A stretch of DNA of 64,000 nucleotides from Maccoyibacter sp900556645. Its GTDB lineage: Bacteria; Bacillota; Clostridia; Lachnospirales; Lachnospiraceae. Shown one piece after another: positions 17,614-26,748 of this stretch. The number at the start of each line of letters is the position of its first letter. Within the stretch, counting starts at the first letter, position 1. The notes below the pieces were generated by a model. That model worked only from the letters and a program-made list of their open reading frames with translations, was not told where the DNA came from and ran no database searches. A program made the position numbers and the translations under genes. Location: positions 1-64,000 of the forward strand of contig CATWDJ010000009.1 in the NCBI GenBank assembly GCA_958349535.1, in the 5' to 3' direction.

Positions 17614-17853
17614 TTACAGATAGCGGAACATATCTTTTGCATCTTCCTTCTTGGTGCTCTCTGCCAGACTCAGAACCTCTACCTTCACGGTTTTCTGACC
17701 AAACAGAATCTCTATCACATCTCCCACCTTTACGTTAACCGATGCCTTGGCGGTCTTACCATTTACCATAACTCTTCCTGCATCACAGGCTTCATTTGCC
17801 ACTGTTCTGCGTTTGATTAAACGCGACACTTTTAAAAACTTATCTAATCTCAT
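17614..17853 (-). CDS. S4-domain RNA-binding protein (YabO/HslR type)
   Basis: 79 residues, almost entirely an S4 domain: MRLDKFLKVSRLIKRRTVANEACDAGRVMVNGKTAKASVNVKVGDVIEI. It is the ortholog by position of Bacillus yabO (RqcP), which binds stalled 50S subunits and helps Ala-tail synthesis in ribosome quality control. It is 66 bp upstream of yabP and likely in the same transcript. Confidence 0.93.
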   Translation of the reverse strand: MRLDKFLKVSRLIKRRTVANEACDAGRVMVNGKTAKASVNVKVGDVIEILFGQKTVKVEVLSLAESTKKEDAKDMFRYL

Positions 17854-17875
17854 ATTTCTTCTCCATTACAAGAAA

Positions 17876-17906
17876 AAGCTCAAAACCTGTTATAGGTTTT
17901 GAGCTT
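17876..17906 (-). terminator. Terminator after the HU gene
   Basis: A 13-bp perfect stem AAGCTCAAAACCT/AGGTTTTGAGCTT with a 5-nt loop (GTTAT), between the HU stop and the yabO-like gene. Confidence 0.8.
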
Positions 17907-17925
17907 ATACTTTACACACTCTGAA

Positions 17926-18201
17926 CTATGCGTTAATCATATCTTTTAAAGCTTTTCCTGCTTTGAACTTAGGTGCTTTAGAAGCAGGGATAACCATTTC
18001 TTTGCCTGTCTGAGGGTTTCTTCCTGTTCTCTCAGCTCTCTCAGATACTTCAAATGTACCGAAACCAACTAACTGAATCTTCTCGCCTTTCTTTAATTCT
18101 TCTGCAACAACATCTGTGAATGCTTTTAATGCTGCTTCTGCATCTTTTTTTGATAATTCAGTCTTGTCAGCAATAGCTGCTACTAACTCTGCTTTGTTCA
18201 T
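17926..18201 (-). CDS. HU family DNA-binding protein
   Basis: 91 residues, the full HU length: MNKAELVAAIADKTELSKKDAEAAL, the GFGTFEVSERAERTGRNPQTG beta-arm and the KFKAGKALKDMI tail. It is a dimeric nucleoid protein that bends DNA. It has its own promoter (18267-18295) and terminator, so it is expressed on its own and probably strongly. Confidence 0.97.
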   Translation of the reverse strand: MNKAELVAAIADKTELSKKDAEAALKAFTDVVAEELKKGEKIQLVGFGTFEVSERAERTGRNPQTGKEMVIPASKAPKFKAGKALKDMINA

Positions 18202-18266
18202 GTGATATGTCCTCCTCTATCAATTCTATTTTTCGAGATTATCTTCCCAAATTACCTACAAATATA

Positions 18267-18295
18267 TTTATACTTGTTTTTGTACATGTTGTCAA
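18267..18295 (-). promoter_or_regulatory. Strong sigma-A promoter of the HU gene
   Basis: On the minus strand, TTGACA (18290-18295), 17 bp spacing, then TATAAA (18267-18272). An AGGAGGAC ribosome binding site lies just before ATG 18201. Confidence 0.85.
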
Positions 18296-18320
18296 GAAAT
18301 TTTGCTCTTTTTATAAGGAT

Positions 18321-20054
18321 TTAGAGCATTTTTTCTATCATATCCAACACTTCTTTTCCCAGATGCTCTGATTTTTCTTCCGCATCTTTTAAGGAGGAAC
18401 CCTTTACGCCATAGTAGAATTTTACCTTTGGTTCCGTGCCGGAAGGTCTTACACATACCCATGCATCATCGGTAAGCTCATAATATAATACATTGGAAGA
18501 TGGCAGTCCGGTGGAGGTTACAGCACCGGTCTTCATATCCACAATAGTATCTTTCTTATAGTCTCTTGCAGCCGTTACCTCATAGCCGCCGATTTCTTTC
18601 GGAGCATCTGCACGAAGAGTCTCTAAAATGGTCTGAATTTTCTCCAGTCCTTCGATACCCTTTAAGGTAATTGCCTTTACATCATCCTTGTAGTAGCCAT
18701 ATTTCTCGTACATATCAATCATAGCATCCCACAGGGTTTTTCCTTTGGTCTTATAATAAGCTGCCGCCTCACAGAGGGTCATAGAGGCTACCACCGCATC
18801 CTTATCTCTGGCATAGGTTCCGGTAAGACAGCCATAGCTCTCTTCCATTCCAAAGAGATAGGTTCCTTTTCCGGTTTTCTCAAACTCTAATATTTTCTGT
18901 CCGATGAACTTAAAGCCTGTTAAAACCTCCACCAGTTGGATTCCATAATATTTCGCAATGGCATCTGCCATATTGGTGGATACGATAGACTTGATAAAAG
19001 CTCCGTCCTCCGGCAGTCCTTCTTTTTCTTTTCTCTGTCCGATGACATAGTCTCCGATGAGACATCCCGACATATTTCCTGTGAGAGAATGGTACTCTCC
19101 CGTCTTAGAATCCTTCACATAGACGCCCAGACGGTCTGCATCCGGGTCTGTTGCCAGGACTAAATCCGCATCAATTTCCTTTGCCATGGCAAGTCCTAAT
19201 ACAAATGCCTCCTCGGATTCAGGATTCGGATAGCTGACCGTTGGAAATTCTCCATCTGGCTTCTCCTGCTCCGGCACCACATAGACATGTTCAAATCCAA
19301 GCTCCTTTAACACTCTTCGAACCGGAATATTTCCTGTTCCGTGAAGAGGTGTATATACAATCTTTAACTGGTCTTTCACTTCATCAATGGCATCTTGATG
19401 AAGCACCAGTTTCTTCAGCTCCGCAATATAAGCATCGTCCACTTTGGCACCGTTGGTCTCATAGAGACCCGCTTTTACTGCCTCTTCTTTGGACATGGTC
19501 TTTACCGTATCAAAATCGGTTACTGCCTTTACCTCATCCATAATTCCGCTGTCATGAGGCGGTGTAATCTGTGCACCGTCTTCCCAATATACTTTATATC
19601 CGTTATATTCCGGCGGATTGTGGCTGGCTGTTATATTGATTCCGGCAATACAATTCAGCTTTCTTACCGCATAGGATAATTCCGGTGTCGGTCTTAAAGA
19701 CTCAAACACATATGCCTTAATGCCGTTTGCTGCGAGACAGAGAGCCGCTTCATCTGAAAATTCCGGTGACATTCTTCTGGAATCGTATGCGATGGCAACC
19801 CCACGATTCTCTCCTCCAACCTTTTTGATATAGTTGGCAAGTCCCTGTGTAGCCTTCCGTACGGTGTAAATATTCATGCGGTTGGTACCTGCTCCGATAA
19901 CACCCCGAAGTCCTGCTGTTCCAAATTCCAGTTCCGTGTAGAAACGGTCTTCGATTTCTTTTTCATTACCTGCAATTCCTTTGAGTTCTGCTTTTGTTGC
20001 CTCATCAAAATATGGATTGGCAAGCCAGCTTTCATACATTTCTTTATAACCCAT
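18321..20054 (-). CDS. Phospho-sugar mutase (phosphoglucomutase/phosphomannomutase)
   Basis: 577 residues. The catalytic phosphoserine loop is TASHNPPEYNGYKVY. The metal loop is ATDPDADRLGV, the sugar-binding loop is GMEESYG, and the phosphate-binding tail is RPSGTEPKVKFYYG. It interconverts glucose-1-P and glucose-6-P (or mannose phosphates), feeding glycogen and wall-sugar synthesis; glgC/glgD in this window would use the glucose-1-P. AGGAGGAAAAG precedes the ATG. First gene after the HU block on this strand, 38 bp from a lipoprotein gene. Confidence 0.96.
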   Translation of the reverse strand: MGYKEMYESWLANPYFDEATKAELKGIAGNEKEIEDRFYTELEFGTAGLRGVIGAGTNRMNIYTVRKATQGLANYIKKVGGENRGVAIAYDSRRMSPEFSDEAALCLAANGIKAYVFESLRPTPELSYAVRKLNCIAGINITASHNPPEYNGYKVYWEDGAQITPPHDSGIMDEVKAVTDFDTVKTMSKEEAVKAGLYETNGAKVDDAYIAELKKLVLHQDAIDEVKDQLKIVYTPLHGTGNIPVRRVLKELGFEHVYVVPEQEKPDGEFPTVSYPNPESEEAFVLGLAMAKEIDADLVLATDPDADRLGVYVKDSKTGEYHSLTGNMSGCLIGDYVIGQRKEKEGLPEDGAFIKSIVSTNMADAIAKYYGIQLVEVLTGFKFIGQKILEFEKTGKGTYLFGMEESYGCLTGTYARDKDAVVASMTLCEAAAYYKTKGKTLWDAMIDMYEKYGYYKDDVKAITLKGIEGLEKIQTILETLRADAPKEIGGYEVTAARDYKKDTIVDMKTGAVTSTGLPSSNVLYYELTDDAWVCVRPSGTEPKVKFYYGVKGSSLKDAEEKSEHLGKEVLDMIEKML

Positions 20055-20092
20055 TGTCTTTTCCTCCTATGCACATTCTTTTTATATTGAAT

Positions 20093-21355
20093 TTAATCCA
20101 ACAGCGTGGATAATAAATCACTTACTTTTTTATAAGAAGAGGTCTCCTCATCCGAGGAATCCTCAGTTTTTTTACTGTCAGAGCTGCTTGTACCAGAAGT
20201 TCCCGTACTCTTGGAACTAGAGCTCGTACCAGAACCGGAGCTGCTAGAGTTGGTACTGCTTGTACTGGAAGAAGTCGTCTGGGAAGAGCTACTCTTCTCC
20301 TCTTCCTCTTTTTCCGCAGCCACCGCATCCAAATCAATGGAAATGACAGCTTCTTTGGAGCTGACCATCAGTTTTTCATTGAAATCATCATAGCCTTCCG
20401 CAATGATTCCGATACGGTATACTCCATATTTCAAATCCATAGGCTGGGTGGCATCCACCACCTCTCCGTTCAGGGTCAGCACAGCCCCTTCCGGTTTAAT
20501 CTGAAACTGAATCCTGCAATAGCTTGGTCCACTTCCCTGATATTCATTCAAATCCACCACGGTGGTCTCGTTTTTATTTACGGTAATTTCTTTTGTATCA
20601 CCGTATCCATCCTTTGCTACAGACAGCTTATAGGTGCCCTGCGGAACCTCCACCTTCATATCCTTGGAAACCTTTAAAAACGCCGCATTTCCAATGGACA
20701 GCCATCCGCCTTCAAATAAGTCCGTATTAGTAAATGTCAAAAATCCATGTCCACTGGTAACGGATATGGCTACAATCTTCTTATCAACTCCCGAAACCCG
20801 CAGCACATCATTTTCTGTAATATCATCCAGAGCAATCTGTTCTGCATCCAGAAAGACCAGCAGAGAATCATCATAATAATATTTGGTCTTACCCACTGTA
20901 ATCATCTGTTGATCCTGTTTCATAGAAAAACGCTCTACGTTTTCCTGCTCCCATGCTTCGTCGGAAAGCTGTATCAACGAAACAGCTCCGTTTTCTCTGG
21001 TTTCCCCAATCTTCACAATCCTGCCCGGCAGCATCTTCTCCACACCGGTCAGTCCTCCGTATTTATCCCGAAACTCTGTTCCGTCGGAATAACCATAATC
21101 AGATATCTTACCGCTTTTGGTATTCTGAAGACGTATCAACTGTTTCTCTGTATCTATCTCTATTACTGCATATGTTTTTTGCTCCGATTCGTTTTTCTTC
21201 GCTTCCTCTTCTTTGGTGTCTTTCTCCTTGCCCAGACTGTAAACCTCATTTCCTACTTTGATATTGCTCTCTTTTTTATCTCCACAGCCTGCGATAACCA
21301 GAGTCAGCAGCAGAAGCATTCCCATACACAGAAAACCTTTTTTCCTGCTTTTCAT
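20093..21355 (-). CDS. PEGA-domain lipoprotein
   Basis: 420 residues. The lipoprotein signal ends LLTLVIAGCG with Cys about 24. Two beta-rich repeats near residues 220-275 and 282-345 match PEGA-type surface domains (VEVPQGTYKLSVAKDGYGD and MDLKYGVYRIGIIAEGYDD). A long Ser/Thr-rich low-complexity linker follows (about 355-405), then a short hydrophobic tail. Probably cell-surface anchored, with no enzymatic motifs. It lies between the phosphomutase and the CotS-like gene. Function unknown. Confidence 0.85.
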   Translation of the reverse strand: MKSRKKGFLCMGMLLLLTLVIAGCGDKKESNIKVGNEVYSLGKEKDTKEEEAKKNESEQKTYAVIEIDTEKQLIRLQNTKSGKISDYGYSDGTEFRDKYGGLTGVEKMLPGRIVKIGETRENGAVSLIQLSDEAWEQENVERFSMKQDQQMITVGKTKYYYDDSLLVFLDAEQIALDDITENDVLRVSGVDKKIVAISVTSGHGFLTFTNTDLFEGGWLSIGNAAFLKVSKDMKVEVPQGTYKLSVAKDGYGDTKEITVNKNETTVVDLNEYQGSGPSYCRIQFQIKPEGAVLTLNGEVVDATQPMDLKYGVYRIGIIAEGYDDFNEKLMVSSKEAVISIDLDAVAAEKEEEEKSSSSQTTSSSTSSTNSSSSGSGTSSSSKSTGTSGTSSSDSKKTEDSSDEETSSYKKVSDLLSTLLD

Positions 21356-21418
21356 GGCTCACCTCATCTAATTTTTATTATACATGATTCCCCATGAAAT
21401 GCCAAGAAACTTTCACTT

Positions 21419-22399
21419 TTATGAGTATGCGAAATGCTTCATAAATGCCAAAAACTGTGCTCTGTTTTCCTCCTCGGATTTCATCTTTTCCAACTTCTCT
21501 AAGTATCTGCCAAATCCCCATGCTTTATTAGCGTTATAGTAGTGGTTTGCGATTTTCCAAAATTTTTCGGGATAGGCAAGCCGCAGATACAATTGCTCGG
21601 TCTCGTATTCGGACATCTTCCGACTTTCCTCATAGGAGCGTATCATCTCCATCCCCAATCCCATGTTCCAATTATTTTTCTCCAAAATTTTCCGCATAAA
21701 CCGTGCCAAATCACTGACCTGTACGTCATAGCAAATACTGTCAAAGCTGATAATCGCCGGCTCATTTTCGCAAAAAACAATGTTGTGCTGGTTAAAATCG
21801 CCGTGACAGACCCCGAATCCCTGTCGCTGCCCCTGCTGGTTTCGCAGTCCATCCAGTATCTCCTGTGCCTGCTCCTCCAATCTGGGATACAGTTCTAAGA
21901 ATTCCTTTTCAAATTCACTTTTACTTTTTCTGCTTTTTACATAATTTTTGATGGTTCGCAACTCTCTGGTATGCTTTTCATATGTCTCCAGCAATTTTTC
22001 TTCTCCGCTTTTTAATACCTCCGGCATTTCTTCCGTGGTTTCATTTAAAACATTATGTAAACTCGCAAGGGTCTTTACCCCTTTCTGGATTTCATCCCAG
22101 CTTCCGGTACTGCATTCTTTTCCTTCGCACCAGTATCGCATCAAATAGGCATATCCGTCCAGGTCGTGGCTTAAATGTTCTCCCTCTTTGGTAGACACCA
22201 CCCTCTCGGTTCTCAGTCCTTTTTCATTGACTGCATCCAATATCTCCGCCAGAAAATCTGCCTTTGCAGCGGAGCCGGCATATTCTTTGAGATAGACTTT
22301 TCCCTTGTCGGTTACGGCAAAAACCGCACCTCTGCCCTTATAGGTATCCAAGACCTCCAGCGAATATTGTTCAAAGACCGCTTCTTCTTTATAATACAC
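21419..22399 (-). CDS. CotS-family spore coat protein, kinase-like fold
   Basis: The start is most likely the GTG at 22399 (VYYKEEAVFEQY), 5 bp after GGAGGGG. An in-frame ATG at 22450 has no such site. About 326 residues. It has an aminoglycoside-phosphotransferase-like fold with CHGDFNQHNIVF (catalytic loop) and ISFDSICYD (metal site), and an NANKAWGFGRYLEKL tail typical of CotS/YutH proteins. These are spore coat or coat-assembly proteins; kinase activity is not established. It is 64 bp downstream of cca. Confidence 0.87.
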   Translation of the reverse strand: MYYKEEAVFEQYSLEVLDTYKGRGAVFAVTDKGKVYLKEYAGSAAKADFLAEILDAVNEKGLRTERVVSTKEGEHLSHDLDGYAYLMRYWCEGKECSTGSWDEIQKGVKTLASLHNVLNETTEEMPEVLKSGEEKLLETYEKHTRELRTIKNYVKSRKSKSEFEKEFLELYPRLEEQAQEILDGLRNQQGQRQGFGVCHGDFNQHNIVFCENEPAIISFDSICYDVQVSDLARFMRKILEKNNWNMGLGMEMIRSYEESRKMSEYETEQLYLRLAYPEKFWKIANHYYNANKAWGFGRYLEKLEKMKSEEENRAQFLAFMKHFAYS

Positions 22400-22462
22400 A
22401 AAAACCCCTCCACATGACCGATTCACAGCTATCCTGTGTCTCTCTATCATATGAAAAGGGGT

Positions 22463-23794
22463 TTATTTATATACCTTTTTCACTTGTCCCAACAGATATT
22501 CTTTTTGATTCTTCTCCGGTTCCTCTAACACTTCCTCTAAAAGAAGCTTCAAAACCTCACCGATTTCCTTACCCGGCTTCATTCCCACCTCTATCAGGTC
22601 TTTTCCGCTGACTGCCAAATCCTTTAGGCTCAGGCAGTTCTGCTCCTCCTTTATCTTCCTGTAAAGCTTCTCATAAGCATCCACATATTCCAGCTTTTCT
22701 TCTCTTCGGTAGTCACTCTGTGCCAGAATATCCGCTCTTTTCAATGTGAAAATATCTGGATACCGCTCCTCTCCGATTCGGCGGATGGCTCTTCTTACAT
22801 TTTTCGGCTCCAGAGGCGGATTGTCATCATGCCATTGAACCAGCCCACATACTTTATTCATGGTATCCACATCAAACTTCAATCTCCGAAAAATCCTGTG
22901 TGCCATTTTAGCTCCCTCTTGGGGATGACCGTAAAAATGAGCAACACCCTTTTCATCCACAGTTTTACAGACAGGCTTTGCAATATCATGAAACAGAGCC
23001 GCCAATCGCAGCACTTTATCATTGGGAACATTTTCTAAAACCCTTAAGGTATGTTCTCCCACGGTATAACAATGATGCGGATTTTCCTGCGTAGTTTCCA
23101 TTAATCGGGAAAATTCCGGCAACACTACATCCGCGATTCCACTCTCATAGACTTTTCGCATTTCCTGTGGATTAGGTGAAGTTAAAAGCTTTACCAGCTC
23201 CGTCTGAATTCGCTCTGCACTGATTTTTCCAATGGTAGGGGACAGTTCCCGAATTGCCTGAAAGGTATTCTCTTCCACCGAAAAGCCCAGTTGTGCCCCA
23301 AAGCGGAGTGCCCGCAGCATCCGCAGTGCATCCTCCGTAAAACGTTCCTTGGGATTTCCCACACAGCGGATACATTTTCTCTCCAAATCTCCTATTCCGT
23401 CAAAGGCATCCACCAAGCCATGGCTCTCGTTATAAGCCATGGCATTAATGGTAAAATCCCTTCTCTTTAAATCCTCTAACAGATTTGACGTATAGGTAAC
23501 CTCCTTGGGATGTCTGGCATCTTCATACTCTCCGTCAATACGGTAAGTAGTTACCTCAAAACCTTCCCACTCCAGCATTACCGTAACCGTTCCGTGTTGG
23601 ATTCCCGTATCTATGGTATGGGAAAACAAACGCTTCACTTCCTGCGGTTTGGCAGAGGTTGTAATGTCCCAATCCTGAGGATTTCTGCCCAGCACGGAAT
23701 CCCGGACACATCCGCCTACTGCATAGGCTTCGTATCCGGCTTCCTCTAATGCTTTTATAATGCTGCTGACCTTTTCCGGTAACTGAATCTTCAT
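22463..23794 (-). CDS. cca: CCA tRNA nucleotidyltransferase
   Basis: 443 residues. The class II nucleotidyltransferase head is YAVGGCVRDSVLGRNPQDWDITTSA. The family's RDFTINAMAYN and EDALRMLRALRFGAQLGF motifs follow, then an HD domain (LAALFHDIAKP) and a C-terminal arm. It adds or repairs the 3' CCA of tRNAs, and none of the complete tRNAs here encodes CCA. The HD domain suggests an extra phosphohydrolase activity, as in E. coli. AGGAAGT precedes the start. Confidence 0.96.
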   Translation of the reverse strand: MKIQLPEKVSSIIKALEEAGYEAYAVGGCVRDSVLGRNPQDWDITTSAKPQEVKRLFSHTIDTGIQHGTVTVMLEWEGFEVTTYRIDGEYEDARHPKEVTYTSNLLEDLKRRDFTINAMAYNESHGLVDAFDGIGDLERKCIRCVGNPKERFTEDALRMLRALRFGAQLGFSVEENTFQAIRELSPTIGKISAERIQTELVKLLTSPNPQEMRKVYESGIADVVLPEFSRLMETTQENPHHCYTVGEHTLRVLENVPNDKVLRLAALFHDIAKPVCKTVDEKGVAHFYGHPQEGAKMAHRIFRRLKFDVDTMNKVCGLVQWHDDNPPLEPKNVRRAIRRIGEERYPDIFTLKRADILAQSDYRREEKLEYVDAYEKLYRKIKEEQNCLSLKDLAVSGKDLIEVGMKPGKEIGEVLKLLLEEVLEEPEKNQKEYLLGQVKKVYK

Positions 23795-23836
23795 ACTTCC
23801 TCTTTCTGTCCCATTACCATGGTTGTTTACGCTGAT

Positions 23837-25279
23837 TTAATATGCTTTACCCCAATAGATAAGCTTGTGTGCCGGTTTTCCGCAGCAGACGCAGGTATCT
23901 GCAATCTGTTCCTGATCCTGAAACGGCATACAACGTGAGGTGGCTGTGGTTTCCTCTTTGATTTTATCCTCACATGCCCGGTCACCGCACCACATACCGC
24001 GGATAAATCCCGGTTTCTCCTCTACAATCTTTTTAAACTCTTCATAATTGTGTGCATCCCAGATATGGGCATCTCTGTGGGCCTTTGCTCTCTGGAACAT
24101 TTCTTCCTGAATTTTTTCCAAAAGCTGTGGCAGAACTGTTGCCACTTCCTCTAAACTGCACTCTATTTTTTCTCTGGTATCTCTGCGTACCAGCACACAT
24201 TTTCCTGCTGCAATATCCTTCGGTCCCAATTCCACACGAACCGGAATTCCTCTCATCTCCTGCTCTGAGAATTTCCATCCCGGACTCTTTTCGCTGTCGT
24301 CCAACTTGGTTCGGATACCTGCCTTCAGAAGTGCTTCCTTCACTTCTCCTGCCCGCTCCAGTACACCTTCCTTCTGCTGTTGGATTGGAATTACCATAAC
24401 CTGTGTCGGTGCGATTCTCGGCGGCAATACCAGACCGGAATCATCTCCGTGTACCATAATGATAGCACCAATCAGACGGGTAGTCATACCCCATGAGGTC
24501 TGATGTACATACTGCAATTTGTTCTCTTTGTCTGTATACTGTATTCCAAAAGCTTTGGCGAATCCGTCTCCAAAGTTATGACTGGTTCCTGACTGCAAGG
24601 CTTTTCCGTCATGCATTAATGCCTCGATAGTATAGGTTGCCTCGGCTCCTGCAAATTTCTCCTTGTCCGTCTTTCTTCCCCGCACTACAGGCATTGCCAG
24701 AACCTCTTCACAGAAGTCTGCATAAAGGTTCAACATCTGTACGGTTCTCTCCTCTGCTTCCTCTGCGGTTGCGTGAGCGGTATGACCCTCCTGCCACAAA
24801 AATTCTCTGGAACGCAGGAACGGTCTCGTCTCTTTTTCCCATCTTACCACGGAACACCACTGGTTATACACCTTTGGCAAATCACGATAAGACTGAATAT
24901 CATCTTTATAAAAATCACAAAACAAGGTCTCCGAAGTAGGTCTGACACACAGTCTCTCCTGTAACGGATTCAATCCACCGTGGGTTACCCATGCCACCTC
25001 CGGTGCAAAGCCTTCTACGTGATCCTTTTCTTTTTGAAGAAGACTCTCCGGTATAAACATCGGCATATAAACATTTTCCACACCTGTTTCTTTGAATCTG
25101 CGGTCAAGCTCTGTCTGGATATTTTCCCAGATAGCATAGCCCGCCGGTTTGATTACCATACATCCTTTAATGGAAGAATAGTCGATTAACTCTGCTTTTT
25201 TTACCACATCCGTATACCATTGTGCAAAATCTTCCTCCATGGATGTGATTGCTTCTACTAATTTTTTGTCCTTTGCCAT
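23837..25279 (-). CDS. proS: Prolyl-tRNA synthetase (short, archaeal/eukaryote-like type)
   Basis: 480 residues from ATG 25279 (MAKDKKLVEAI), 7 bp after AGGAG. An in-frame ATG at 25324 also has AGGAGGG just before it, but there the site is held in a CCCTCC-GAA-GGAGGG hairpin; it would add a Lys-rich 15-residue tail. It is a class II synthetase with the motif-2 region RPTSETLFCDFYK...WCSVVRWEKETRPFLRSREFLWQEGHTAH and a late Cys pair (CVCCGKPAHKLIYWGKAY). It has no room for the bacterial INS editing domain. A proline T-box upstream controls it. Confidence 0.96.
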   Translation of the reverse strand: MAKDKKLVEAITSMEEDFAQWYTDVVKKAELIDYSSIKGCMVIKPAGYAIWENIQTELDRRFKETGVENVYMPMFIPESLLQKEKDHVEGFAPEVAWVTHGGLNPLQERLCVRPTSETLFCDFYKDDIQSYRDLPKVYNQWCSVVRWEKETRPFLRSREFLWQEGHTAHATAEEAEERTVQMLNLYADFCEEVLAMPVVRGRKTDKEKFAGAEATYTIEALMHDGKALQSGTSHNFGDGFAKAFGIQYTDKENKLQYVHQTSWGMTTRLIGAIIMVHGDDSGLVLPPRIAPTQVMVIPIQQQKEGVLERAGEVKEALLKAGIRTKLDDSEKSPGWKFSEQEMRGIPVRVELGPKDIAAGKCVLVRRDTREKIECSLEEVATVLPQLLEKIQEEMFQRAKAHRDAHIWDAHNYEEFKKIVEEKPGFIRGMWCGDRACEDKIKEETTATSRCMPFQDQEQIADTCVCCGKPAHKLIYWGKAY

Positions 25280-25353
25280 GTTTTTTCTCCTTTTCTTTTT
25301 CTTAGATGAACCTGCCCGACCCATTTTCCCTCCTTCGGAGGGCTTTTATATAA

Positions 25354-25580
25354 TAAAAAAGCCGGAGACGATTCATCCCTCAAAAGGGACCGAAAGTCTT
25401 CGGCGGTACCACCCTAATTAACGCACACTGCGTTCTCTCTTCTTCCGTTAACGCCGGAATACGCCAAACTTTCATTCGGATGCTCCAAGGTAGGTTCAAG
25501 GCTCGCTGTGATGAAATCTCTCAGCCATTGATTTCTTCTCTGTAATCCTGCGTTTCCTCTACTAATCCTTTTCTTTGCGT
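25354..25580 (-). promoter_or_regulatory. Proline T-box riboswitch of proS
   Basis: The minus-strand leader has the T-box core AGGGTGGTACCGCC (25402-25415), which pairs with the uncharged tRNA 3' end. A terminator hairpin built around GCCG/CGGC arms (25361-25405) follows, with a T-run at 25354-25360. In Stem I, the sequence GAACCTACC places the codon CCT (25492-25494, Pro) as specifier. Uncharged tRNA-Pro should favour the antiterminator and switch on proS. Confidence 0.92.
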
Positions 25581-25585
25581 ATTGT

Positions 25586-25615
25586 ATTTTACCCCCTGCC
25601 TTTGCCCCTTGTCAA
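25586..25615 (-). promoter_or_regulatory. Promoter of the proS T-box leader
   Basis: On the minus strand, TTGACA (25610-25615), 18 bp spacing, then TAAAAT (25586-25591). Transcription would begin near 25579 and run into the T-box. Confidence 0.75.
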
Positions 25616-25616
25616 G

Positions 25617-26657
25617 TTATTCTTCCTCGGATATTTTATAAATCTCCGCAATCAAAAAGACTCCCACCGGTCCCAGAAAGAATCCAAACACACCAAAGAC
25701 ACAAAGTCCGATATAAGTACTGATAAGCACAAGCATGGGGTGAATCGCCAGTTTATTTCCAATAAGCTTCGGTTCCAGAAATTCTCTGGTAAAATTGCAA
25801 ATCAGATAAATAATCCCGTAAGCTGCCGCCAACACATACTGTCCGCAGAATACTTTAATTAACAGCCACGGAATAAAAACCGTTCCCGTTCCGAAAAAAG
25901 GCAGGGCATCGCACAGCCCGATACAGCAACCCACAAGGATTGCATAGGAATTTCCCGTCAGAAAAAGTCCGATACAGCAGATAGTGCTGATAACCAGAAG
26001 AATGATAAATTGTGCCTTCAGGTAGGTTCCTCCTGCCCTTTTCATATTTTTTCCGATTCGGTACGTCAGCCTTCCTATGGGATGATTCATCATTTTCCTG
26101 CGGATATTGGGATAATCCGCCAGAATCAGAATGGCAGAAACGATAATTACCACCAAAATACTAAACCCCACCAAAAAACCTTTGGCGTATCCAATGGAAT
26201 GATTCATAACCCTTGGCACCAGCTGATTCTGGCATTTTTCCCAGATAAGCGGCAGCTTTGCCACCACATATTCATTTACATGTCCCGGACCGATTCCACA
26301 TATAGATTCCACTCTGGCACAACAGGAATCCCAGATTTCTTCTCCCCGTCCCATATAAACCTCATAATTATCCGCCAGCTTTTTGGCTTGAGCCACAAGG
26401 GCTACTCCCGCACTTCCCAAAACAGCTCCCACAACCAGAAAGGTCAACAGTACCAGCAAGGCACTGAGGATACCTCTCTTAATCTTCCATTTTCTATTGA
26501 TTTTTTCCAACAACGGATTTAACAAAACAGCAATCCCGTAAGCTAAGATAAAAGGAAATATCAATCTCAGCAGATAACGTAGCATCAGATAGACAACCGC
26601 AGTAATTACTGCGATTTTTAATAGTTGTAGGATTGGCTTTCTCGCTTCTTCTCTCAT
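25617..26657 (-). CDS. AI-2E/YtvI-family integral membrane protein
   Basis: 346 residues with about eight hydrophobic helices. An N-terminal pair of helices (LLRYLLRLIFPFILAYGIAVLLNPLLEKI) is followed by a longer soluble loop (about 90-150) and the family's ALPFFGTGTVFIPWLLIKV and REFLEPKLIGNKLAIHPMLVLISTYIG blocks. It belongs to the old UPF0118 (PerM/YtvI) group, which includes sporulation protein YtvI and some Na+/H+ antiporters. The transported substrate cannot be told. Divergent from the RluA-like gene. Confidence 0.87.
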   Translation of the reverse strand: MREEARKPILQLLKIAVITAVVYLMLRYLLRLIFPFILAYGIAVLLNPLLEKINRKWKIKRGILSALLVLLTFLVVGAVLGSAGVALVAQAKKLADNYEVYMGRGEEIWDSCCARVESICGIGPGHVNEYVVAKLPLIWEKCQNQLVPRVMNHSIGYAKGFLVGFSILVVIIVSAILILADYPNIRRKMMNHPIGRLTYRIGKNMKRAGGTYLKAQFIILLVISTICCIGLFLTGNSYAILVGCCIGLCDALPFFGTGTVFIPWLLIKVFCGQYVLAAAYGIIYLICNFTREFLEPKLIGNKLAIHPMLVLISTYIGLCVFGVFGFFLGPVGVFLIAEIYKISEEE

Positions 26658-26733
26658 GGAAAAAGTATGTCAGAAAAGTTTTCAAAATATGCAGTTCTCA
26701 CTCACAAAAAAGATGTATTTTCCAAAAGGCTAT

Positions 26734-26741
26734 GGTATACT
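26734..26741 (+). promoter_or_regulatory. Extended -10 promoter of the RluA-like gene
   Basis: TGG followed by TATACT (26736-26741). The likely transcript start falls at about 26748-26749, the same place as the ATG, so the mRNA may have almost no leader. No convincing -35 is seen. Confidence 0.5.
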
Positions 26742-26748
26742 CTTAGTT

